Source of the DNA: Scilla litardierei
Lineage: Eukaryota; Streptophyta; Magnoliopsida; Asparagales; Asparagaceae
Length of the DNA: 64,000 nt
Assembly: GCA_030789695.1 (NCBI GenBank)
Contig: CM061133.1
Location: forward strand, 92,851,248 to 92,915,247
Direction: 5' to 3'
The notes beneath the pieces were generated by a model. The model ran no database searches. It worked only from the letters and a program-made list of their open reading frames with translations, and had not been told where the DNA came from. The position numbers and the translations under genes were made by a program. Within the stretch, counting starts at the first letter, position 1, and each line of letters starts with the position of its first letter. This document shows positions 44,859 to 53,943 of the stretch, piece after piece.

Positions 44859-46417
44859 TGACGTGCGTTTATATTTCATATATTCACGCACGTTTTCTTT
44901 TGTGTTTCCCCGTGTTTTTCCACCGTCTCTTATTCGTTTTCGTATATTTTCCCGTTTTCTTTCACTTTTCTTTGTTTATCTATGATTGCAGGAGTTCGAC
45001 CACGTAGGGGACGTTTAACGATGATATCCCAAGTCCCCGGAGCAACGGGAGAAGTCACGCGTGATCCAGGGGGTCAAACGTCGAAGAATTCATCTTTCAG
45101 CCCCTCACCCGGTCGGTTGGTCATCTTCAACCGATCGGGTGATGCACGCGTGCACCACCCGGTCTCTACCGCAGCTCACAAAGAAGTCACCCGACCGGTT
45201 CACAAACCGGTTCTGCGGGCAGTTGTTCTCTGTTTTTTCGAGCAGAATTCCAACCGATCGGGTGACTCTCACCCGATCGGTTCATCTGTAGCTGAATAAG
45301 AAGAGCTGAAGACACGGGCGTCGAACCGATCGGTTCACCCGACTGCTCCAAGATCCAACCGGTCGCTCAAGAACTCACCCGACCGGTTCATGAGATCGGG
45401 TGAAAACTCGCTGTTTTCTGTTATTTATCTGTAACGGATCAACCGATCGGTTGACTTGTCAACCGATCGGTTGATGCGAAGTTCTATATATAGAACTCCT
45501 AGGGTTCCAGAAACGGGAGTTGCTGTTTTTTCTATTGTTTTATTTCCTTGTGACGGCTGTAATTGTTACTCTTTTGTAAGTTTTCGGATCTTTCTAAAAT
45601 TTTAGTATTGTCTTTATTACTCTATTACTTCCGCATTGCAATTGTCCGATTATGATTTCAACGGTTAAATTTCATTTAGATCGCTTTTTCATGAATTTTT
45701 GTGAGTAGTTCCCAAATCTGGGATTTTGGTGGAAACCCCTTCGGGGGCTCTTTCCGATGCGTCCATATGGTTAGGAAATCGATAGGGAGTAGGAATCTAA
45801 CGGTTACGCGGGGTGTTTCATTGTCATTGGCGGGAAAAAGACCGCCTTTGACCGTTGGGCCAAGGGGGAATAAACTTGGCGGTTGACTCCCTAGCCATAG
45901 CTCACGCCCTTAGCGTAGACGCCGAATCCTAGCACGCGGGAGCGGCAGGATGAGACGTTGGGAGATATCGTTGCGGGCTTAGTGCTCCCGGGATCGATCA
46001 GTGTTAATGGACACGGGAGTGCCCACTGATCGAATCCGGGAAGTCCGGTGTATCATCCTGGGCACCGACCGAAATATCGGGCCCATGGGACGCCGGTACC
46101 ACTTTCAGAGGCAACGTCTCACCATTAGACCCTAATCCCGATCGCTATCCATACCCGTAGGCCGTATCGGCGAGAGTCTCTCGTCGGGTTGGAAACCAAA
46201 GTCCCGGGTTTACTTTCCTTTCGTTCATACCCTTTTATTTTCTTTCGTGACAACCATCTACCGATTCGGGCTAGCTCGCCCCTCGGGGTGATTTAGGTCC
46301 TACCTGACCCAAGCACAACCTCGCCTCCCTGAGTTCGATATTCCCGCACCCTACACTAACCGTGAAACTTGCGGTAAACGACACCGCGCCGTCGCGACGC
46401 AAGCGGGGCGCCGGTCA
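44859..46417 (+). repeat. Athila copy C left LTR
   Basis: 1,559 bp from TGACGTGCG to GCCGGTCA. Array at 45108-45480, TATATATAG at 45485-45493, hairpin arms at 45995-46003 and 46024-46032. Confidence 0.93.
45108..45493 (+). promoter_or_regulatory. LTR promoter of Athila copy C
   Basis: About twelve palindromes of the CCGATCGG/CCGACCGG/CCGGTCGG types end a few bases before TATATATAG (45485-45493). The same block lies at 52628-53012 in the right LTR. Confidence 0.72.
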
Positions 46418-46423
46418 AGTTTA

Positions 46424-46440
46424 TGGCGCCGTTGCCGGGG
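46424..46440 (+). promoter_or_regulatory. Primer binding site of Athila C (tRNA-Asp)
   Basis: TGGCGCCGTTGCCGGGG is a perfect 17-base complement to the 3' end of plant tRNA-Asp(GTC), six bases after the LTR. Confidence 0.92.
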
Positions 46441-46616
46441 AGGCAACGTGCTTGTTATTTTAGGATCTCTTGAACCCTCGTGTCTAGCTCACATCCCTAC
46501 CTCGCGATAATTTTCGCATTCTCCTTTTTCTTTTTCTTTTTGTTCTTCCTTATTTTTATTTCTTATTTTATCTGTTTCTTTCCCACTTGTCGCTTCACGG
46601 GTGTTTGTTGTTTTTC

Positions 46617-48011
46617 ATGCGCAGGAGTTCAAGGAGTCTTGACAACTTGATTCCCCTCGATCCAGAGATTAACGCCACACTTAGGCGTTTGGCCGCCGAG
46701 AAGCGAAGAAGAGAAGATCCCGAATCCATGGAGGAGAACACCCCGCCTCAAAAGTCTCTGCTGGAGTACTCGATGCCAACTATCGAGTCCACTTCCGCCA
46801 TCCGTCCTCCAGCTATCACGGCCCAAAGCTTTGAGCTGAAGCCGTCTCTAGTGACGTGGATCCAGCAGGATCAGTTTGCGGGTGCACCCATGGAGAGCCC
46901 GATCGAGCACCTAGACTCCTTCTTGGAGAAGTGTGACACCTTTCGGATTAATGGTGTCACGACAGAGGCTATCCGTCTGAAGCTGTTCCCCTTCTCTTTG
47001 CGAGACAAAGCCAAGCAATGGCTAAGGGGGAAGGACCCCAACACTTTCAACACCTGGGAGAAGCTCTCCAACGCTTTTCTGACAAAGTTATTTCCTCCGG
47101 GGAAGACCATGAAGTTGAGGAGTGAGATCTCCTCCTTCTCCCAGGCCAGCCACGAGTCCTTGCATGAAGCTTGGACGAGATATAAAGAGATGCAAAGAAG
47201 ATGCCCTCACCATGAGCTTCCGAAGTGGCAGATTATTAATCTGTTCTACAATGGGTTGAGGGATGACCTGAAATCTTCTATGGACGCCGCGGCTGGGGGT
47301 TCCTTCATGTCTAGAAGCGAGGAAGATGCCGGGCATATTCTGGAAAGTATGGCATCCAACAATGAGCGGTGGTGTGACGAGAGAGCCACACCAAGATCCG
47401 GGGGTATACACAGAGTCGAGGACGTCGACAAACTTTCAAGCAAGTTCGACTTGCTTTCGACCCAGATCTCCGCACTAATGGTAGGAGCCGGTGGGGCCGG
47501 TACACAGCAAATTTCTGCGGTAGAGTCCGAATTCTTTGGGGAATTCGACGGTGGTGACATCTCACCACCGTTGGATCAGGCGAGCGCACTATTTTACAAC
47601 CCTACGGGAAATGCGCCGTATCCGCCAAGGACAAATTCCAACCCGGCCTACTCTCCAAACAATCGAAACCACCCGAACTTCAGTTACCGGCCACCATTTC
47701 AGCCCTCACCGCCTCAACAGCCGCAGCAACAAACTTATCAGCCGGCTAGGCCACAGCAGCAACCATTTCAGCAACAATCTTATGCCCCCAGGAATCAGCA
47801 GCCATTCCAGCAGCAGCAGCAGTATGGCCAACAGAGGGCTGTCTCTCCGGTTGAGTCTCTCTTGACTCAATATATTACCAACCAGGAGAGGATCAACCAA
47901 AAGCTGGAAATGGGTCAGCGGGCCCTCACGGACCAAGTAACCCAGCTGGGGTTACAAGTGGCGAACCTTGCGAGGTCACAAAACCAATTACCGCCACAAC
48001 CGGAGGTGTGA
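46617..48011 (+). CDS. gag: Athila copy C Gag, intact
   Basis: Open for 464 codons from MRRSSRSLDNLIPLDPEINA; I chose this ATG because copy B has its only candidate start at the same place, although the frame is open further upstream. The capsid-like domain spans about residues 80-250 (QDQFAGAPMESPIEHLDSFL, FPFSLRDKAKQWLRG, TRYKEMQRRCPHHELPKWQ). The C-terminal 100 residues are rich in Gln and Pro. No zinc knuckle is seen. Two extra bases near the end put the stop (after PPQPEV) a few codons earlier than in A and B and remove the G-run. It would assemble particles and package element RNA. Confidence 0.87.
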   Translation: MRRSSRSLDNLIPLDPEINATLRRLAAEKRRREDPESMEENTPPQKSLLEYSMPTIESTSAIRPPAITAQSFELKPSLVTWIQQDQFAGAPMESPIEHLDSFLEKCDTFRINGVTTEAIRLKLFPFSLRDKAKQWLRGKDPNTFNTWEKLSNAFLTKLFPPGKTMKLRSEISSFSQASHESLHEAWTRYKEMQRRCPHHELPKWQIINLFYNGLRDDLKSSMDAAAGGSFMSRSEEDAGHILESMASNNERWCDERATPRSGGIHRVEDVDKLSSKFDLLSTQISALMVGAGGAGTQQISAVESEFFGEFDGGDISPPLDQASALFYNPTGNAPYPPRTNSNPAYSPNNRNHPNFSYRPPFQPSPPQQPQQQTYQPARPQQQPFQQQSYAPRNQQPFQQQQQYGQQRAVSPVESLLTQYITNQERINQKLEMGQRALTDQVTQLGLQVANLARSQNQLPPQPEV

Positions 48012-48043
48012 ACCCGAGGGGAGCAACCTAAACATCGGCACTC

Positions 48044-49317
48044 GTGCACGAGCACGCAAATGTGTCCGCTATCGTTCTGAGAAGCGGGACACAAATTCCT
48101 ACTAGAGTGCCCCCCAGCAACCCGGAAGCACCATTGGTCGTTGAGAAACCGATCGAAAAATCAAACGACGCCGGCGCTTCGTCATCAAATCCTATGACTC
48201 CGGAGGGAGTCTCTGAAGAAGAGAATAAGAAGAAGGAGGAAGAGAGCCCGAAAGTGTATAAACCCGTTGTGCCATTTCCACAACGGTTGGCTCAGGCAAA
48301 AATTGATGAGAAATATGGCAAGTTCTTCGCCATGGTCAAGGACCTGAGTTTGCAGATCCCCTTCCTAGAAGCAATCGAAACAAATTTTTGAAAGATTTGG
48401 TGACGAGAGGGTCTAGAAAAGAGAAAGTAGTGTTGACGGCGGAGTGTAGCGCTCTTATCCAGAGGGCAAATTCGCCGAAACTTAAAGACCCGGGGAGCTT
48501 TTCCATTCCTTGCACGATCGGGGCAGTGAAGATTCATCGTGCACTCATCGATCTCGGAGCGAGTGTTAGTTTGATGCCCTTGTCGATGTACAGAAGGATA
48601 GGGATGGGTGATTTGGAGCCCACCGGTATGACCCTACAACTCGCTGACCGGTCGGTCAAATATCCGGTAGGAGTTGTGGATGACCTCCCCGTGAATGTGA
48701 GTGGGGTGCATGTGCCTGTGGACTTTGTAGTCATGGACATGCCCGAAGACGCACACACCCCCATTATCCTGGGACGGCCTTTCATGGCCACTGCTGGCGT
48801 TCTAATAGATGTGAAGAACGGAAAACTTTCTCTAAACGTCGGCGGAGAAAAAGTCGAATTTGATCTGGGATTATCCATGAAGCACCCTTATCCCCCTGAT
48901 GACCCTGGGTGCAATTTGCTTGAGATAGAAGAAGAAAAAGCTGCAGAGGAGAGCTCCTGGGAGATTCTCCTGAGAAACCCCCCCGATGACTTGGGGGATT
49001 CAGAAGATGGAGACGGCCCCAAAGACAAAGAAGCTGCTGGAAAACCGAGTGCAGCGAGAACGACCCCTCCCGGGTTCCCCAAGGCTCCTCCTGTGAGGAG
49101 AACGGGGAAAGAGCCCACGGACCTCACTAAAGACGAGGTCCGGATCCTGAAGAAGATGGCGGGAAGCGCCAACACCAAGGAAAAGCCCCCGGATCCCAAG
49201 AACAAGGGAAGGGTAGTCGAGCAAGTATTTTTCTAGCCGCTTACTACTCCAAGTGCCTTCAGCTCCAATGAAGAAGAGATGCCGAACTTCGGGCATCACC
49301 CGTATCAACCACCATGA
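48044..49317 (+). pseudogene. Athila copy C aspartic protease ORF, frameshifted
   Basis: The same ORF as in A and B, in the -1 frame relative to gag. A 16-base deletion near 48383 (after FLEAIET) shifts the frame. From 48388 the protease core is intact with ALIDLGASVSLMPLSMY, LADRSVKYPVG, PVDFVVMDMPED and IILGRPFMAT. A TAG at 49234-49236 cuts the tail 27 codons early; the family stop is at 49315-49317. Noncoding sequence follows, with no RT. Confidence 0.85.
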
Positions 49318-49363
49318 GCATCTCTTGCGGGCGTCGAGCCAACGACATTAAACAAGTGCGCTT

Positions 49364-49381
49364 CATGGGAGGCAACCCATG
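49364..49381 (+). other. Conserved post-protease hairpin, copy C
   Basis: CATGGG-AGGCAA-CCCATG, as in copies A and B, about 50 bp after the protease stop. Confidence 0.7.
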
Positions 49382-49515
49382 TTCTAAACTTTTTCTCCAA
49401 TTTTTAGCGTTATTTTTTACTTTATTTTATCTATTTTTATAAATAAAATCAGCCGCGAGAACATCCGTTCGGGGACTTAAACAAATCTATTGGTTTTTGC
49501 AGAAAACAAGCCCCA

Positions 49516-49898
49516 ACCGATCGGTTGACAACTCACCCGATCGGTTGGGATGTATCAGATACATGCCGAGATCTGTCCCCATGTGACCCGATCGGTTGAG
49601 TAATGAAGAGACCGGGTGGCAGATCGGGTGAGCTGGGGAGAACTCTCGGGAAATTTTGGGGAATATCAACCGATCGGTTGAGTTCGAGCGCGATCGGTTG
49701 ACGTGACCGGGTGAGCAGCCCTAAGCTCTCGGGAAAATGAGTGGAGCGGCCAACCGGTCGGTTGATAAGTCAACCGGTCGGTTGATAAGTCAACCGATCG
49801 GTTCGCCTGTAGCATTTCTTCAGCAAGATTTTCGACCTAACCGTCAACCGATCGGGTGACAAGTCACCCGATCGGTTCGACTTAAAACCCTATATAAA
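49516..49898 (+). promoter_or_regulatory. Athila copy C internal promoter: array and TATA box
   Basis: About twelve CCGATCGG/CCGGTCGG palindromes end some 10 bp before TATATAAA (49891-49898), followed by a run of C and then the ORF3 leader. It parallels the LTR promoter of the same copy. Confidence 0.65.
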
Positions 49899-50337
49899 CC
49901 CCCCCCCCCCCCCGACACCCGTTCGTTTTCACCCTCGCCCGATCGCCCGAATCGCCGCCGTTTCGACTCCCCTCGTGCGCCTTCCTACTTTCTTCCCCAA
50001 GATCAACCTCGATCTTCTTCCCCCGCCATCTCCCTACCCGTCCACCATCATGTCTCTCCATTCCCCCGCCATCTCCCTCCACACAAACCCTAAATTTCAC
50101 CCATTCTCCCCAACATCGGAACTTGTTGAAGAGATCGCTGCGGCTTCACAGCGTGCTCCAATCGAGTAGCATCGGGGCGTCTACGATCGACTATCTTCAT
50201 CTCATTTGGGTAAACTCGTTCCTTTGCTTAATTTTAATCTTACCCCAAATATTCCAATTGCTTGTTGGTCGTATTTCGTGTTTGTGTTGAATTCGTTGTA
50301 CTTTTACGTACTCGCGCACACACAAGACACCCGCACA
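49899..50337 (+). other. Leader of Athila C ORF3 with candidate intron
   Basis: Pyrimidine-rich leader. A good donor GGGTAAAC at 50210 aligns with the donors in A (13523) and B (29911). An AG at 50326, 12 bases before the ATG, is a possible acceptor, giving a 117-bp T-rich intron. Confidence 0.45.
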
Positions 50338-50682
50338 ATGCCTCCCCGCCGTGTTAAACCCACCGACGCCAGCTCTTCGAACCCTAGGCCCAACCGTCGC
50401 GCTCGTCGCGCACAGCCCCCCGCTCAGCCCACCACCCCCAACCCATCTGCCCCCGATCAAGACCAAGTCGATCGATTCATCGCCATGCTCCTCCTAGCTG
50501 GGCAGGGTGGTCGGATAACCGAGGAGTCCGTCGACCGAGACCTCCCCTTTCTTCAAAGATTCGTTCGCCACATCCGCGAAGACCCACCCGACGTCTCCGA
50601 GCTCCACATTCCACCCCCCACGACCCCTGGTCCACAGCGCAGGCCCCCGTCACCACCCCCAGAGGGTGGTGCCCCTGCTTAA
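50338..50682 (+). CDS. Athila copy C ORF3, short form
   Basis: Intact 114-codon ORF, clearly homologous to 13646-14050. It has the same basic start MPPRRVKPTDASSSNPRP and RRARR, a shorter middle, and the core DQVDRFIAMLLLAGQGG, FVRHIREDPPDVSELHIP. The tail is Pro-rich and ends EGGAPA. Indels against copy A keep the frame. The core could be a short helical domain; there is no clear transmembrane segment. Function unknown. It is preceded by its own array, TATA box and possible leader intron. Confidence 0.62.
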   Translation: MPPRRVKPTDASSSNPRPNRRARRAQPPAQPTTPNPSAPDQDQVDRFIAMLLLAGQGGRITEESVDRDLPFLQRFVRHIREDPPDVSELHIPPPTTPGPQRRPPSPPPEGGAPA

Positions 50683-51098
50683 TTTTACTCTCCCACTTTT
50701 GCCCCCCCATATTTGTGCCCATCTGTCTTTTCGGGGCCCTGCTTTGTCTCTGTCGGAGGGAGGGGACTATGTGCGTGTTGCTTCCTAGATTCACCTCTTT
50801 TGTTTTTGACTCCCCCTTGCACATCTCTGCATTTTATTGATCACATCATTTCGCTAGCACTTTCTGGTCTAGCTTGGGGGACGTCCACTTTGGTGTGCTG
50901 TCGTGTCTTGTTTGTTTTTCTCGTTTTTTGTGTGTGTGCTTGTTTTTCATTTTTTGAGTGTCGTGTCGTGTGGTTTTATTTTTATTTTTCGTATTGTTTG
51001 ATTTTGATTTTGATCTTTCTTTCTTTTTCAGTTTTATCTATGTGTTTTCCTCGTTTTCATTTCTTTTTGTGTCAGTGCATTCCCCCCCCCCCCATTTT

Positions 51099-51143
51099 CA
51101 TTGCCCTCCCGTACTCACTCATATTGCATTGAGGGCAATGCAA
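51099..51143 (+). other. Potential bistable hairpin, copy C
   Basis: CATTGCCCTC (51099-51108) competes for the GAGGGCAATG (51131-51140) that lies within TTGCATTG-AGGG-CAATGCAA (51124-51143). The polypurine tract TTTCAGCTTGGGGGA follows immediately. Confidence 0.6.
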
Positions 51144-52339
51144 ATTTCAGCTTGGGGGAGTCGCACTGTGTGCGTCGTTTGAGTCCTTTTTTCGTTTTTT
51201 GTGTCGTTTTCATCGTGCTTTTATTTTGTTTTTTATTTTCTTCTCTTTTAGCTCTTTCTCCTAGAGATGAATCCTATGATGAATCGCCACAAAGTCACAC
51301 ACACCTAGCATTGCATCGATATTCACACTCACTAACCCTAGGATTTCGAGTCCTCTTGCATTTCACGCATCGCGGGTCCACTTAGCTTTTTGTGAGTCGT
51401 GTGTCGTGACTAGCATTGGTGTGCTTCTGCCTTGTGATTTTACTTTATATATCTGTCCAGGAATGACCCCTAGATTATCATGCTCCGATTTGAATATGCG
51501 GTATTTGTTTCCACTGTTTGCATGCTATATTTATATCGTATACTTCAATTCGCATGCGTCGGGATTCCACAACTAAGGACTAGGATAACCCATTTAGCCT
51601 ACGCTCTATTTAGCGAGAATAGTTTCCTTTGCCCAAGTGTTTAGATTTCGACTTCTTTTTTGTTTTACTTGGTGCAAATCCCCTCGTCGTGTACCGTTCT
51701 CCCACTTGGGAGAGTACACATGTGTATAGCCAATATCCCAAAAATCAAAAAAAGGAGAAAAGAAAAGAAAAACCCTAAAAGAAAAGAAAAGAAAAAATTG
51801 TGTATAGCCCAAAAATCCAAAAAAAATACAAATGCCCAAAACCCAAAAAAATTTCCGTGTGAATATTTTTTCATACTTGCCAAGAATAAAGGGAAGGCGA
51901 GAATTTGCACCGAATGTTCTTCTCCACATCATCTCAACCCCCGTCGTTATCGAAAACACTTGGCTTAGGAACTTTTTAGCTAGTATCTAGGCTATAGTGG
52001 CGTGATTTCCTTAACCCTAGGAACTTATATTCGCCGCTTAATTCAATTCGGATCGATATTTTGGGTCATATCTTGGATTTGTGTATATCGAGCCTCATAG
52101 CACATCGTAGAAAGCATCACCATTTGCTAGCACACGACCACGCTCACTCGCGCTTCACCGCGTGGACCCACGACACTTATTTGGACTCGCTTTCCTAGGT
52201 TTAGTGGTGTGATTTGGCGTTTGCTTGCTTGGTGTGTCGTTTCTGTTTTTGGTGGCTCTGATGGACGATCTAGGGTTTAGAGTTTTCTTTTCCTTTCTTC
52301 CTCTCTATTTTTCCCTTCCGAGCTCCTACTCTCACTCGT

Positions 52340-52376
52340 CTTCCTCGAGGACGAGGAAGAGTTCAGCTTGGGGGAT
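52340..52376 (+). promoter_or_regulatory. Terminal hairpin and polypurine tract of Athila C
   Basis: An 8-bp stem with AGGA loop (52340-52359) is followed by TTCAGCTTGGGGGA and the LTR start at 52379. It would prime plus-strand DNA. Copy A has the same arrangement at 15810-15846 with one stem mismatch. Confidence 0.7.
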
Positions 52377-52378
52377 TT

Positions 52379-53938
52379 TGACGTGCGTTTATATTTCATA
52401 TATTCACGCATGTTTTCTTTTGTGTTTCCCCGTGTTTTTCCGCCGTCTCTTATTCGTTTTCGTATATTTTCCCGTTTTCTTTCACTTTTCTTTGTTTATC
52501 CATGATTGCAGGAGTTCGACCACGTAGGGGACGTTTAACGATGATATCCCAAGTCCCCGGAGCAACGGGAGAAGTCACGCATGATCTAGGGGGTCAAACG
52601 TCAAAGAATTCATCTTTCAGCCCCTCACCCGGTCGGTTGGTCATCTTCAACCGATCGGGTGATGCACGCGTGCACCACCCGGTCTCTACCGCAGCTCACA
52701 AAGAAGTCACCCGACCGGTTCACAGACCGGTTCTGCGGGCGGCTGTTCTCTATTTTTTCGAGCAGAATTCCAACCGATCGGTGACTCTCACCCGATCGGT
52801 TCATCTGTAGCTGAAGAAGAAGAGCTGAAGACACGGGCGTCGAACCGATCGGTTCACCCGACTGCTCCAAGATCCAACCGGTCGCTCAAGAACTCACCCG
52901 ACCGGTTCATGAGATTGGGTGAAAACTCGCTGTTTTCTGTTATTTATCTGTAACGGATCAATTGATCGGTTGACTTGTCAACCGATCGGTTGATGCGAAG
53001 TTCTATATATAGAACCCCTAGGGTTCTAGAAACGGGAGTTGCTGTTTTTTCTACTGTTTTTATTTCCTTGTGACGGCTGTAATTGTTACTCTTTTGTAAG
53101 TTTTCGGATCTTTCTAAAATTTTAGTAGTGTCTTTATTACTCTATTACTTACGCATTGCAATTGTCCGATTATGATTTCAACGGTTAAATTTCATTTAGA
53201 TCGCTTTTTCATGAATTTTTGTGAGTAGTTCCCAAATCTGGGATTTTGGTGGAAACCCCTTCGGGGGCTCTTCCCGATGCGTCCATAGGGTTAGGAAATC
53301 GATAGGGAGTAGGAATCTAACGGTTACGCGGGGTGTTTCATTGTCATTGGCGGGAAAAAGACCGCCTTTGACCGTTGGGCCAAGGGGGAATAAACTTGAC
53401 GGTTGACTCTCTAGCCATAGCTCACGCCCTTAGCGTAGACGCCGAATCCTAGCACGCGGGAGCGGCAGGATGAGACGTTGGGAGATATCGTTGCGGGCTT
53501 AGTGCTCACGGGATCGATCAGTGTTAATGTACACGGGAGTGCCCACTGATCGAATCCGGGAAGTCCGGTGTATCATCCTGGGCACCGACCGGAATATCGG
53601 GCCCATGGGACGCCGGTACCACTTTCAGAGGCAACGTCTCACCATTAGACCCTAATCCCGATCGCTATCCATACCCGTAGGCCGTATCGGCGAGAGTCTC
53701 TCGTCGGGTTGGAAACCAAAGTCCCGGGTTTACTTTCCTTTCGTTCATACCCTTTTTATTTTCTTTCGTGACAACCATCTACCGATTCAGGCTAGCTCGC
53801 CCCTCGGGGTGATTTAGGTCCTACCTGACCCAAGCACAACCTCGCCTCCCTGAGTTCGATATTCCCGCACCCTACACTAACCGTGAAACTTGCGGTAAAC
53901 GACACCGCGCCGCCGCGCCACAAGCGGGGCGCCGGTCA
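52379..53938 (+). repeat. Athila copy C right LTR
   Basis: 1,560 bp, nearly identical to 44859-46417. TATATATAG at 53004-53012. It ends GCCGGTCA before ATCGT. Confidence 0.93.
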
Positions 53939-53943
53939 ATCGT

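Larger units (their letters stand above)
50683..52378 (+). other. Athila copy C 3' noncoding region
   Basis: Collinear with copies A and B. It holds polypurine-like AGCTTGGGGGA tracts near 50871, 51148 and 52365, the bistable hairpin, an A-rich tract (51720-51860) and, before the terminal tract, the perfect hairpin CTTCCTCG-AGGA-CGAGGAAG (52340-52359). No gene seen. Confidence 0.7.
44859..53938 (+). mobile_element. Athila copy C, complete element with both LTRs
   Basis: 9,080 bp between ATCGT duplicates (44854-44858 and 53939-53943), inserted in Tekay X protease. LTRs are 44859-46417 and 52379-53938, differing by eye at about 30-35 positions (around 2%), mostly transitions. Contents: primer site, gag (46617-48011), protease ORF (48044-49317), hairpin, internal array plus TATA, short ORF3 (50338-50682), bistable hairpin and terminal polypurine tract. 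With both ends present, it shows best that the family has no RT or integrase. Confidence 0.93.
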
